From NCBI GenBank assembly GCA_018824795.1, contig JAHJFL010000025.1:1-6057 (forward strand): a DNA stretch of 6,057 bases, given 5' to 3'. A program made the position numbers and the translations under genes. Positions 1 to 5,367 of the stretch are shown here, piece after piece; position 1 is the stretch's first letter, and each line of letters opens with the position of its first letter. The notes below the pieces were generated by a model that made no database searches, was not told the origin of the DNA, and saw only the letters and a program-made list of their open reading frames with translations. Origin of the DNA: a bacterium. Its GTDB lineage: Bacteria; Campylobacterota; Campylobacteria; Campylobacterales; Sulfurimonadaceae.

Positions 1-87
1 AATGAAGGTAAAGCTATCGCTGGCGGCGCTGTTAAAGATGTTGCTGAAGAAATGGAAGCACAAGTAGAAGAGACAGAGGAAGTATAA
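1..87 (+). CDS. rpsB: 30S ribosomal protein S2, C-terminal end (partial)
   Basis: The first 28 codons of the window are open in frame 1 and end at TAA 85-87. They encode [14 protein letters not shown] followed by an acidic tail ([13 protein letters not shown]). S2 proteins typically end in a helix with an 'EGK' stretch and an acidic low-complexity tail, and rpsB almost always precedes tsf in bacteria. S2 is a small-subunit ribosomal protein bound near the mRNA exit side. Only the tail is present, so the call rests mainly on synteny: tsf begins 2 bases after the stop. The last codons contain AGAGGAAG (75-82), which serves as the ribosome-binding site of tsf, so the two genes are probably translationally linked. 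Confidence 0.9.
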   Translation, partial: NEGKAIAGGAVKDVAEEMEAQVEETEEV

Positions 88-89
88 TT

Positions 90-1142
90 ATGGCAGAAAT
101 TACAGCAGCAATGGTTAAAGAGTTGCGTACAGCAACTGATGCACCTATGATGGATTGTAAAAAAGTTCTAGTTGAAGCTGATGGAGACATGGCTAAAGCT
201 ACTGAACTTTTAAAAGAAAGAGGTATTGCAAAAGCAGCTAAAAAAGCTGACAGAGTTGCAGCTGAAGGTCTTGCAGGGATTAAAATCGCTGATGACTTTT
301 CAAAAGCTACTGTTGTTGAGATTAACTCTGAAACTGACTTCGTTGCAAAAAATGAAGGTTTTCAGAATTTAGTTGCGCAAACTGTAGAAGAAATTTATAA
401 CGCTCAACCGGCAGATGTTGAAACTTTAAACAATAGCGCGTTTGGTACTAAGTTTAAAGAAGCTGTTGCAAAAATCGGTGAGAAAATTGAAGTACGTCGT
501 TTTGGTACACTTGAAGCTGATGCTACAACTGCACTTAACGGTTACATTCACTCAAACAACCGTATAGCTGTTGTTGTAAGTGCTCAATGTGACAGTGCTA
601 AAACTGCTGAAGCTATGAGAGATGTTATGAAACAAGTAGCAATGCATGCATCTGCTATGAAACCTACAACTCTTAGCTACAAAGATTTTGATGCTGAGTA
701 TGTTCAATCTGAGACAATCGGTAGAATCGAAGTTATCAAAAAAGAGAACGAAGAACTTGCTCGTTTGAAAAAACCTCTTAAAAATGTACCTCAGTACATC
801 TCTATGAGTCAATTAACTGAAGAAGTTTTAGCAAAAGCTGAAGCGGACATCAAAGCTGAATTAACAGCTCAGGGTAAACCTGAAAAAATTTGGGACAAAA
901 TTGTTCCTGGATCTTTAGCACGTTTTATCGATGATAATACTACTTTAGATAAAGAACAAGCTCTGCTTGACCAAACTTATGTATTAAATGATAAGTTTAC
1001 AGTAGCGCAAGCTGTTGAAGAAGCTGCAAAAGCTCTTGGTGGAACAGCTGTAATTACTAACTTCATTCGTCTTGAAGTTGGTGAGGGAATAGAGAAAGTC
1101 GTAGACGACTTTGCTGCAGAAGTTGCAGCACAAATGAGTTAA
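90..1142 (+). CDS. tsf: Translation elongation factor Ts (EF-Ts)
   Basis: EF-Ts is the cytoplasmic guanine-nucleotide exchange factor that releases GDP from EF-Tu. The N-terminal UBA-like domain (about residues 1-55) shows [13 protein letters not shown] and [14 protein letters not shown]. The EF-Tu-contacting signature [10 protein letters not shown] is at 82-91; D83 and F84 correspond to the Asp-Phe pair that disturbs the Mg2+ site of EF-Tu. Core-domain landmarks are [12 protein letters not shown] (152-163) and AMHASAMKP (184-192), and the C-terminal [12 protein letters not shown] is at 325-336. At 350 residues it is longer than E. coli EF-Ts (283). By eye most of the excess is a charged, probably helical insertion at about 206-250, between the core and the C-terminal module. 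The ATG at 90 has AGAGGAAG seven bases upstream and lies 2 bases after rpsB. A perfect hairpin begins in the last codons and covers the stop. Confidence 0.98.
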   Translation: MAEITAAMVKELRTATDAPMMDCKKVLVEADGDMAKATELLKERGIAKAAKKADRVAAEGLAGIKIADDFSKATVVEINSETDFVAKNEGFQNLVAQTVEEIYNAQPADVETLNNSAFGTKFKEAVAKIGEKIEVRRFGTLEADATTALNGYIHSNNRIAVVVSAQCDSAKTAEAMRDVMKQVAMHASAMKPTTLSYKDFDAEYVQSETIGRIEVIKKENEELARLKKPLKNVPQYISMSQLTEEVLAKAEADIKAELTAQGKPEKIWDKIVPGSLARFIDDNTTLDKEQALLDQTYVLNDKFTVAQAVEEAAKALGGTAVITNFIRLEVGEGIEKVVDDFAAEVAAQMS

Positions 1143-1159
1143 GGATTTTTCCTTAACTC
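1136..1159 (+). terminator. Perfect 10-bp hairpin over the tsf stop codon (U-less terminator or attenuator candidate)
   Basis: The arms GAGTTAAGGA (1136-1145) and TCCTTAACTC (1150-1159) are exactly complementary and enclose a TTTT loop. The TAA stop of tsf (1140-1142) lies in the 5' arm. No T-run follows the 3' arm (TCCCCTGAATCTC), so this is not a classical intrinsic terminator on either strand. It could still reduce transcription into the next gene or protect the rpsB-tsf mRNA 3' end. The 5' arm carries TAAGGA, a strong Shine-Dalgarno-like sequence that would be hidden in the stem; it is about 30 bases from the next start, too far for normal use. The structure is seen directly; the role is inferred. 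Confidence 0.55.
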
Positions 1160-1175
1160 TCCCCTGAATCTCACA

Positions 1176-2372
1176 TTGAAAATAAATAAAATTATTATTA
1201 TAGGCGGCGGATATGCCGGTATTAGAGCTCTTGAACATTTAAGTAAAGACAAATCTAATGAAATAACTCTTTTTGACTCCCACTCTTACCATTATATGCA
1301 AACAGGGGTGTATGACTTCATTGCAAATGAAAATGATTTTTCTAAAATTACTGTAGATCTTTTTACACTTTGTGCCGGTTTTGGACCAAAAGTTACTTTT
1401 TATAAAGAAAAAGTACTTGATGTAAATTTTGATTCTAAAAAAGTTCTAACTGAGACTCAAAGTTATGAATATGACTATGTTATAGTAGCTGTTGGCTCAC
1501 GAACAAAGTTTTTTGACTCTATTACAGGGCTAAAAAAGTATGCTCATGGAATTAAAGCGCTTCATAAAGCTCTCTATTTTAAACAAAAATTTGAACTTTC
1601 TCTTTTTACTAAAATTGAAGAAGAAGGGACATATTGTAGTCCTATAAATATTATTATTGCCGGGGCGGGTCTCAGCGGTGTAGAAGTTGCAGCACAGATG
1701 GCCTCTTTCTCAAGAGATTTTTATAAGCAGAATAATTTTTTATGCAGAAAATTAAATATAGTTCTCATAGATGCATATGAGAAAATTTTACCGGGTGTAG
1801 ATGAAGTCTTAGTGGATGCATCTATTAAACGTCTGCAAGAACTTGAAGTCATTATTAAAGACGGCAGAAAAGTTATTGAAGTTACACAAGATAGCGTCCA
1901 TCTCAGCAGTGGGGAAATTTTACCGGTAGATTTTATGATTTTTACCGGCGGAATAGAGCCAAAAGATTTAGTTTACAACCTTCAGGTACCTAAAGACGTA
2001 AGAAAACACATAATCATTAACGAATATTTACAAATAGAAGGTTATAAAAACGCTTATGCTGTAGGGGATTGCAGCGCGATTTATGATGGTGAACACTTGA
2101 TTGCACCAACTGCAGATGTCGCTGAACAAATGGCAGAGTTATGTGCAAAAAATATAACAAATACGCTTAAGAACAAAGAACTGATAAAGCACAAAATAAA
2201 ATCTCGCGGTATGTTAATAGCCCTTGGCAGAAGATATGCAGTGGGAAAAATTTTTGGAATGTATGTCGGCGGGTATTTTGGATATATACTTAAAAAAATT
2301 ATTGAAAATGTTTACTCAAAAAGACTTTTTATGCGTTCAAGAAGAGGAAGTAAGAAGATATTTGGTGACTAA
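1176..2372 (+). CDS. FAD/NAD(P)H-dependent oxidoreductase, type II NADH:quinone dehydrogenase (NDH-2)-like
   Basis: This 398-residue two-dinucleotide-fold flavoprotein probably passes electrons from NAD(P)H to quinone at the inner face of the membrane. The FAD-binding motif IIIIGGGYAG is at 6-15, followed by FDSHSYHYMQTGVYDFIA (33-50), which resembles the 'D..N.H.F.P.LY..A' stretch of NDH-2. VIVAVGS (102-108) is the ATG-like motif. The NAD-binding motif GAGLSGVE is at 163-170 with an acidic residue (D199) after the next strand, which favours NADH. YAVGD (294-298) and APTADVAEQMA (310-320) form the second FAD/quinone region. The C-terminus (about 345-375) is glycine-rich, aromatic and hydrophobic, as expected for membrane attachment. 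The start is TTG 1176: FAD-motif glycines begin at residue 10, no ATG exists before residue 41, and no clear ribosome-binding site is visible. The frame is open back to the tsf stop (possible CTG 1164). A sulfide:quinone reductase is less likely, because its paired cysteine motifs are not evident. Confidence 0.82.
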   Translation: MKINKIIIIGGGYAGIRALEHLSKDKSNEITLFDSHSYHYMQTGVYDFIANENDFSKITVDLFTLCAGFGPKVTFYKEKVLDVNFDSKKVLTETQSYEYDYVIVAVGSRTKFFDSITGLKKYAHGIKALHKALYFKQKFELSLFTKIEEEGTYCSPINIIIAGAGLSGVEVAAQMASFSRDFYKQNNFLCRKLNIVLIDAYEKILPGVDEVLVDASIKRLQELEVIIKDGRKVIEVTQDSVHLSSGEILPVDFMIFTGGIEPKDLVYNLQVPKDVRKHIIINEYLQIEGYKNAYAVGDCSAIYDGEHLIAPTADVAEQMAELCAKNITNTLKNKELIKHKIKSRGMLIALGRRYAVGKIFGMYVGGYFGYILKKIIENVYSKRLFMRSRRGSKKIFGD

Positions 2373-2377
2373 ATTGA

Positions 2378-2392
2378 GATATAATCACTCTA
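2378..2392 (+). promoter_or_regulatory. Sigma70-type -10 box for a possibly leaderless transcript
   Basis: A perfect TATAAT lies at 2380-2385, with G at 2378, the position often G in Campylobacterota promoters (gnTATAAT). No -35 box is recognised, but this group often lacks one. Counting the hexamer as -12 to -7 puts +1 on A2392, the A of the ABC gene's ATG. No good Shine-Dalgarno precedes that ATG, which fits a leaderless mRNA. AT-rich DNA gives such hexamers by chance, so this needs transcript-end data. Confidence 0.45.
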
Positions 2393-3036
2393 TGAATTTA
2401 TTATCTGCAAAAAATATATCGCATACTTTTGAATATGAGCTTTTTAGTGATGTTAGTTTAGAGCTTGATGCTAGAGACTCTATCGCAATCATTGGGGCAA
2501 GTGGAAGTGGCAAGTCCACTCTCTTGCATATCTTGTCTACTCTTTTAAAAGCCGACAATGGCTCTGTATCACTCTTAGGGGAAGATACATCATCTCTTAA
2601 AGAGAAAAGACTTTCTCAAATTAAACGTGAATCACTTGGGCTTGTTTTTCAATCGCATTACCTTTTCAAAGGCTTTAGCGCTTATGAAAATTTGGAAGTT
2701 GCAGCAATTTTGTCTGAGCAAAAAATAGAAGAGCCGCTCTTAGATAAGCTGGGCATCGCTGCTTGTATAAAGCAAAAAGTTACGGAACTCTCCGGCGGAC
2801 AGCAGCAACGCGTTTCGATAGCAAGAGTTTTGACCAAAAAGCCCCGTATTATATTTGCCGATGAGCCAACGGGCAATCTGGATAAAAAAACGGCGAGTGA
2901 AGTTATGCATCTTTTTTTTGAATATATTGAAGCAAACGCAGCAGGTATGGTCTTAGTGACGCATGATGAAACGCTTGCCTTTATGTGCAAAAAAGTTTAT
3001 AGACTTGAAAACAAAAAGCTAGAGATGCTGAAATGA
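2392..3036 (+). CDS. ABC transporter ATP-binding protein, LolD/MacB-like
   Basis: This 214-residue cytoplasmic ATPase subunit has a complete ABC motif set: Walker [10 protein letters not shown] (35-43), Q-loop VFQSH (85-89, Q87), signature LSGGQQQR (133-140), Walker B IIFADEP (153-159), D-loop NLD (162-164) and H-loop THD (H191). Short length, the '[22 protein letters not shown]' type Q-loop neighbourhood and the GNLD ending place it near LolD/MacB/FtsE-type ATPases, which drive mechanotransmission-type permeases such as the lipoprotein-releasing LolCE. No permease gene lies in this window, so the substrate is unknown. The start at ATG 2392 gives the usual few residues before the first strand; a longer frame back to 2224 overlaps the upstream oxidoreductase and is rejected. 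TTG 2374, with GGTGA five bases upstream, is an alternative that adds six residues. In C. jejuni a similar ATPase gene (Cj1180c, from memory) also sits beside fliR. Confidence 0.9.
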   Translation: MNLLSAKNISHTFEYELFSDVSLELDARDSIAIIGASGSGKSTLLHILSTLLKADNGSVSLLGEDTSSLKEKRLSQIKRESLGLVFQSHYLFKGFSAYENLEVAAILSEQKIEEPLLDKLGIAACIKQKVTELSGGQQQRVSIARVLTKKPRIIFADEPTGNLDKKTASEVMHLFFEYIEANAAGMVLVTHDETLAFMCKKVYRLENKKLEMLK

Positions 3037-3061
3037 TTTTTTTTCAAAAGGCCTGAAAGCC

Positions 3062-3829
3062 ATGATAAGCTGGGCCCAAGTGTTTACCGAAAGTTACATG
3101 GTTGGATTTATCTTACTCTTCTTTCGTATGGCAGCTCTTTTTATAGCGACTCCAATTTTTACACACCAAAATATTCCAATTTCTATCAAAGCAGCAATGG
3201 CCTTTTTCTTTGCTATATTTTTCTACCCTTCAATGCCTGCATTAAGTATTGAGATAACTGTCCCTACAATCATCATAGCGATACTTGGAGAGATAATGTT
3301 TGGCTTGGCTATTGGCCTTATACTTCTCCTGGCCTATAATGTTATTACTTTTGCCGGGGGACAAATATCTTTCATGATGGGTTTTTCACTTGCAAGTGCA
3401 ATAGACCCTCAATCGGGCGTTTCTATGCCTATCATCTCTCAGTTTTTATCGTTACTGGGGCTAATGATACTTCTGGCAATAGACATGCACCATTGGATAC
3501 TGCTTTTTATTGACGGCTCTTTAAGTGCAATTCCCCTTGGGGGATTCCTTATGAGTAAAAACTTGTTTGATTATCTTATGCATGCAACTGCAAACATGTT
3601 TTTAGTAGGCTTTATGATAGCGTTTCCAATAATAGCACTCACTTGGCTTTCTGATATTATATTTGGAATGCTTATGAAAACTATGCCGCAATTTAACCTT
3701 TTGGTTATTGGTTTTCCAATTAAGATTATGGTTTCTTTTGCGGTAATTATTACAACTTTGACCGCTACAATGCTTATTTTAAAAACACAAATGCAAGATG
3801 CGTTTAACGCATTGGGAATGTTTTTTTAA
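3062..3829 (+). CDS. fliR: Flagellar type III export-gate membrane protein FliR
   Basis: FliR is an integral membrane subunit of the flagellar type III secretion gate, forming the FliP-FliQ-FliR core within the basal body MS ring. The 255-residue length is standard for the family. About six hydrophobic segments are visible (roughly 12-31, 42-60, 67-93, 126-147, 177-197 and 212-239). Family landmarks are R22 in the first segment, E77 and G81 in 'GEIMFGLAIG', AGGQISFMMGFS (98-109), DPQSG (115-119), the QF pair at 127-128, and the near-C-terminal MPQFNLLVIGFPIKI (208-222), the most diagnostic FliR stretch. The ATG at 3062 follows AAAAGG (3046-3051) with a ten-base spacer. The gene lies 25 bases after the ABC gene and stands apart from any other flagellar gene in the window. 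This implies a motile organism with flagellar genes scattered over the chromosome, as is usual in Campylobacterota. Confidence 0.96.
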   Translation: MISWAQVFTESYMVGFILLFFRMAALFIATPIFTHQNIPISIKAAMAFFFAIFFYPSMPALSIEITVPTIIIAILGEIMFGLAIGLILLLAYNVITFAGGQISFMMGFSLASAIDPQSGVSMPIISQFLSLLGLMILLAIDMHHWILLFIDGSLSAIPLGGFLMSKNLFDYLMHATANMFLVGFMIAFPIIALTWLSDIIFGMLMKTMPQFNLLVIGFPIKIMVSFAVIITTLTATMLILKTQMQDAFNALGMFF

Positions 3830-3833
3830 GTTC

Positions 3834-3854
3834 AAGTATTGCTACACAATACTT
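3834..3854 (+). terminator. Short hairpin after fliR (weak terminator candidate)
   Basis: AAGTATTG (3834-3841) and CAATACTT (3847-3854) are perfectly complementary with a five-base CTACA loop. Only five bases separate the fliR stop from the stem. The sequence after it (ATTTAGG) is T-rich but not a proper U-tract, and the stem is AT-rich, so termination would be weak. It may separate fliR from the acidic-protein gene, which has its own promoter candidate directly downstream. Confidence 0.4.
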
Positions 3855-3859
3855 ATTTA

Positions 3860-3874
3860 GGTACAATAATGTCA
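3860..3874 (+). promoter_or_regulatory. Promoter candidate (-10 TACAAT) for the acidic-protein gene
   Basis: GGTACAAT (3860-3867) has TACAAT, five of six matches to TATAAT, and G at the -14 position typical of Campylobacterota promoters. The predicted +1 is A3874, giving a 24-base leader that contains the AAGGA ribosome-binding site (3887-3891). No -35 is recognised. Its place in the only intergenic region above 50 bases between genes, just after a hairpin, adds some weight. Confidence 0.4.
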
Positions 3875-3901
3875 AAAGAGCCGCATAAGGAAGAGAAGTG
3901 A
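3869..3901 (+). CDS. Possible 10-codon upstream ORF overlapping the next start (GTGA)
   Basis: ATG 3869 opens a tiny frame, MSKEPHKEEK, stopping at TGA 3899-3901, which overlaps the GTG start of the acidic gene (GTGA). An AGG (3859-3861) lies seven bases upstream. Such an overlap is the classic arrangement for translational coupling. If transcription starts at 3874 as suggested by the TACAAT box, the ATG is missing from that mRNA, so the frame would be translated only on read-through transcripts from fliR. It is rich in Lys/Glu and may equally be a chance product of the purine-rich ribosome-binding region. Confidence 0.2.
   Translation: MSKEPHKEEK
3887..3900 (+). promoter_or_regulatory. Ribosome-binding site fixing the GTG start of the acidic gene
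   Basis: AAGGA (3887-3891), within AAGGAAGAGAA, lies six bases before GTG 3898. No in-frame ATG occurs near the first strand of the protein (KILLLND), so this site decides for the GTG start. Confidence 0.75.
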
Positions 3902-5367
3902 AAATACTACTTTTAAATGATAATCCAGTAGTTAGTAAATTAGTTACATTGAGTTCACAAAAAACTTCAGATGAGCTGGAAACGGTGCACTCGGTCGAAG
4001 AAGTTAATGGCGGACAATATGACTTACTTGTAATTGATGATGCTCTCTATAGTGAAGGCTTATTAGATGAATTAAAAGCAAAAATAAATTTTACTAAATC
4101 TTTATTTATTATGGCTAAGAACACTCAGCTTCCTGAAGGCTTTACAAATACTATTAAAAAACCTTTTTTACCTACAGATTTAGTAGAACTTTTTTCTTTT
4201 TTAAATAAAGAAGTAAATGAAGTCGATGGAAAGCAGAGTACTGATGAATTCTCAATTTTAGATGAGCCGTTGAGTGAGAATTTAATGGAAGAGTTTAGCC
4301 TAGATGATGATTTGGAAGAGTTAGAAGGTTTGGATGATATTCTAGATGGAGACGAACTGGATGAACTTGAAGGTTTTGATGAGATAGATGCAACTCAAAA
4401 CCTTAGTTTAGATGAGCATGAAGAATTGAATCTAGAGGATGACATTGACTTCAATGATGAAGAGTTAAATCTAGATGGTGAATTAAATTTGGATGATAGT
4501 GAAAATTTTAGTCTTGAAGATGACCTGATTTTAGATGACAATGAAGATTTTAATCTTGAGGAAGATGAATCTACTGATGGCGTTTTAGACAAAGATGAAC
4601 TTCAAGAAGTTCAAGATCTTTTAGATGATACGGAAGAAGAACAGGATGAGCTGGATATTGCTCTTGATGATTTGGATGACGCAGACGAGGATACTTTTGA
4701 TATAGCGAACGATATTATAATGGATGAAAAAATATCAGACGAGAGTAGCACTGATGTCGAAGAAGAGTTGGAAGATTTTACTCTTGAAGATGAATTACTA
4801 GAAGACGATGAAATTTCAGAAAATGATGAGGCTGATTTAGATGATGAAGCTAGTTTTGGGGATGAGCTTTTAGAACTCGAAGATGAGTCATTGAAAGAAG
4901 AATTAACTGAAGATGTTTTAGACGAAGAAATTGACGAGGAAGAACTCGAAGCTAAAATAGAAGAGGCAATGTCTGAGTTAAGCGAAGAAGATTTAGAAGA
5001 AGAGATAGAACTTGATGATGAAATTGCACAGATACCTGAAGATGATTTAAAAGATGAATCAGATGCCTTTGCATCTCTTAGCCAAAGAGAGTTAAAACTT
5101 GCAGTGGGTGAAGAAGTAGAAGAAATTTCTCAAGACGATGAGAATCTTCATGAATCTGAAGTAGAAGTCCAAGATGAGTTAGAAGACTTTGAAGACGAGC
5201 CTGAAGAAATAAAGATAGATACCGAAGAAGAAGCTGATGAAGAAGAGAGTGAAAACGAGGGTCTTGAAGCTCTTAAAAATCTTTTAGCAGCTTTGAGCGA
5301 TAAAAAAGTGGCTGCTTCTCTTAAAGGTATGAAAATTAATATCAACATCACTCTTGGTGACAAATAA
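3898..5367 (+). CDS. Very acidic protein with receiver-like N-terminal domain (Cj1178c-type), function unknown
   Basis: This 489-residue protein has no signal peptide or membrane segment. Residues 1-104 read like a short, degenerate CheY-type receiver: strand KILLLNDNP (2-10) where receivers have 'ILIVDDDP', YDLLVIDD (41-48) giving a candidate phospho-acceptor D47 or D48, a strand SLFIMAKN (68-75), and IKKPF (86-90), matching the conserved Lys-Pro-Phe. N7 replaces one residue of the usual acidic pair, so phosphorylation is doubtful. Residues 111-460 hold about 166 Asp/Glu against about 10 Lys/Arg (hand count), probably disordered, with eight copies of an [FL][NST]L[DE][DEG] motif. A less acidic island, FASLSQRELKLAVGEEV (391-407), and a C-terminal module GLEALKNLLAALSDKK...GMKININITLGDK (455-489) stand out. 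The start is GTG with a good AAGGA. The stop overlaps gmk's ATG. C. jejuni Cj1178c, annotated 'highly acidic protein', occupies the same place (from memory). The role is unknown; a scaffold is one possibility. Confidence 0.88.
   Translation: MKILLLNDNPVVSKLVTLSSQKTSDELETVHSVEEVNGGQYDLLVIDDALYSEGLLDELKAKINFTKSLFIMAKNTQLPEGFTNTIKKPFLPTDLVELFSFLNKEVNEVDGKQSTDEFSILDEPLSENLMEEFSLDDDLEELEGLDDILDGDELDELEGFDEIDATQNLSLDEHEELNLEDDIDFNDEELNLDGELNLDDSENFSLEDDLILDDNEDFNLEEDESTDGVLDKDELQEVQDLLDDTEEEQDELDIALDDLDDADEDTFDIANDIIMDEKISDESSTDVEEELEDFTLEDELLEDDEISENDEADLDDEASFGDELLELEDESLKEELTEDVLDEEIDEEELEAKIEEAMSELSEEDLEEEIELDDEIAQIPEDDLKDESDAFASLSQRELKLAVGEEVEEISQDDENLHESEVEVQDELEDFEDEPEEIKIDTEEEADEEESENEGLEALKNLLAALSDKKVAASLKGMKININITLGDK
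4294..4791 (+). repeat. Degenerate acidic peptide-motif repeats within the acidic protein
   Basis: The five-residue motif [FL]-[NST]-L-[DE]-[DEG] occurs eight times: FSLDD (133), LSLDE (169), LNLED (177), LNLDG (190), LNLDD (196), FSLED (204), FNLEE (218) and FTLED (294). Six copies lie within residues 169-222 (nt 4402-4563), spaced by 6 to 14 residues. At DNA level the copies share AATCTAGA- or AATTTGGAT-like stretches but are diverged, so this is an old or selected repeat, not a recent tandem duplication. The pattern of one hydrophobic pair inside acidic filler suggests repeated short linear binding sites. Confidence 0.6.

Noticed and set aside
552..812. Minus-strand open frame within tsf
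   Set aside because: It is antisense to well-conserved EF-Ts codons; the product is Phe/Ser/Cys-rich and unlike any known family.
1140..1178. Stop-codon read-through fusing EF-Ts to the oxidoreductase (same frame, no further stop between)
   Set aside because: Shared frame occurs by chance one time in three, eleven stop-free codons is not unusual, and no recoding signal is seen beyond the hairpin, which begins before the stop codon and so is not placed downstream of it.
984..1238. Minus-strand open frame across the tsf end and oxidoreductase start
   Set aside because: It overlaps two supported genes on the other strand and has no recognisable product.
1176..2372. Sulfide:quinone oxidoreductase identity for the flavoprotein
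   Set aside because: The second dinucleotide fold has a good NAD motif (GAGLSGVE), and the redox cysteine pattern of SQR is not evident. Sulfur-oxidising relatives make it tempting but the motifs favour NDH-2.
2224..2391. Longer N-terminus of the ABC ATPase starting at ATG 2224
   Set aside because: The extra 56 codons lie inside the oxidoreductase gene in another frame and do not resemble an ABC domain. The family begins a few residues before the first strand, matching ATG 2392.
2682..2990. Minus-strand open frame within the ABC ATPase gene
   Set aside because: It is antisense to the signature and Walker B codons of a convincing gene.
4395..4592. Minus-strand Ser-rich open frame inside the acidic gene
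   Set aside because: It is the complement of GAT/GAA-rich codons (giving Ser, Leu, Phe and Lys) and has no family resemblance or start signal.
5148..5363. Minus-strand open frame at the end of the acidic gene
   Set aside because: The same low-complexity effect produces a Ser-rich product antisense to a clearly coding strand.
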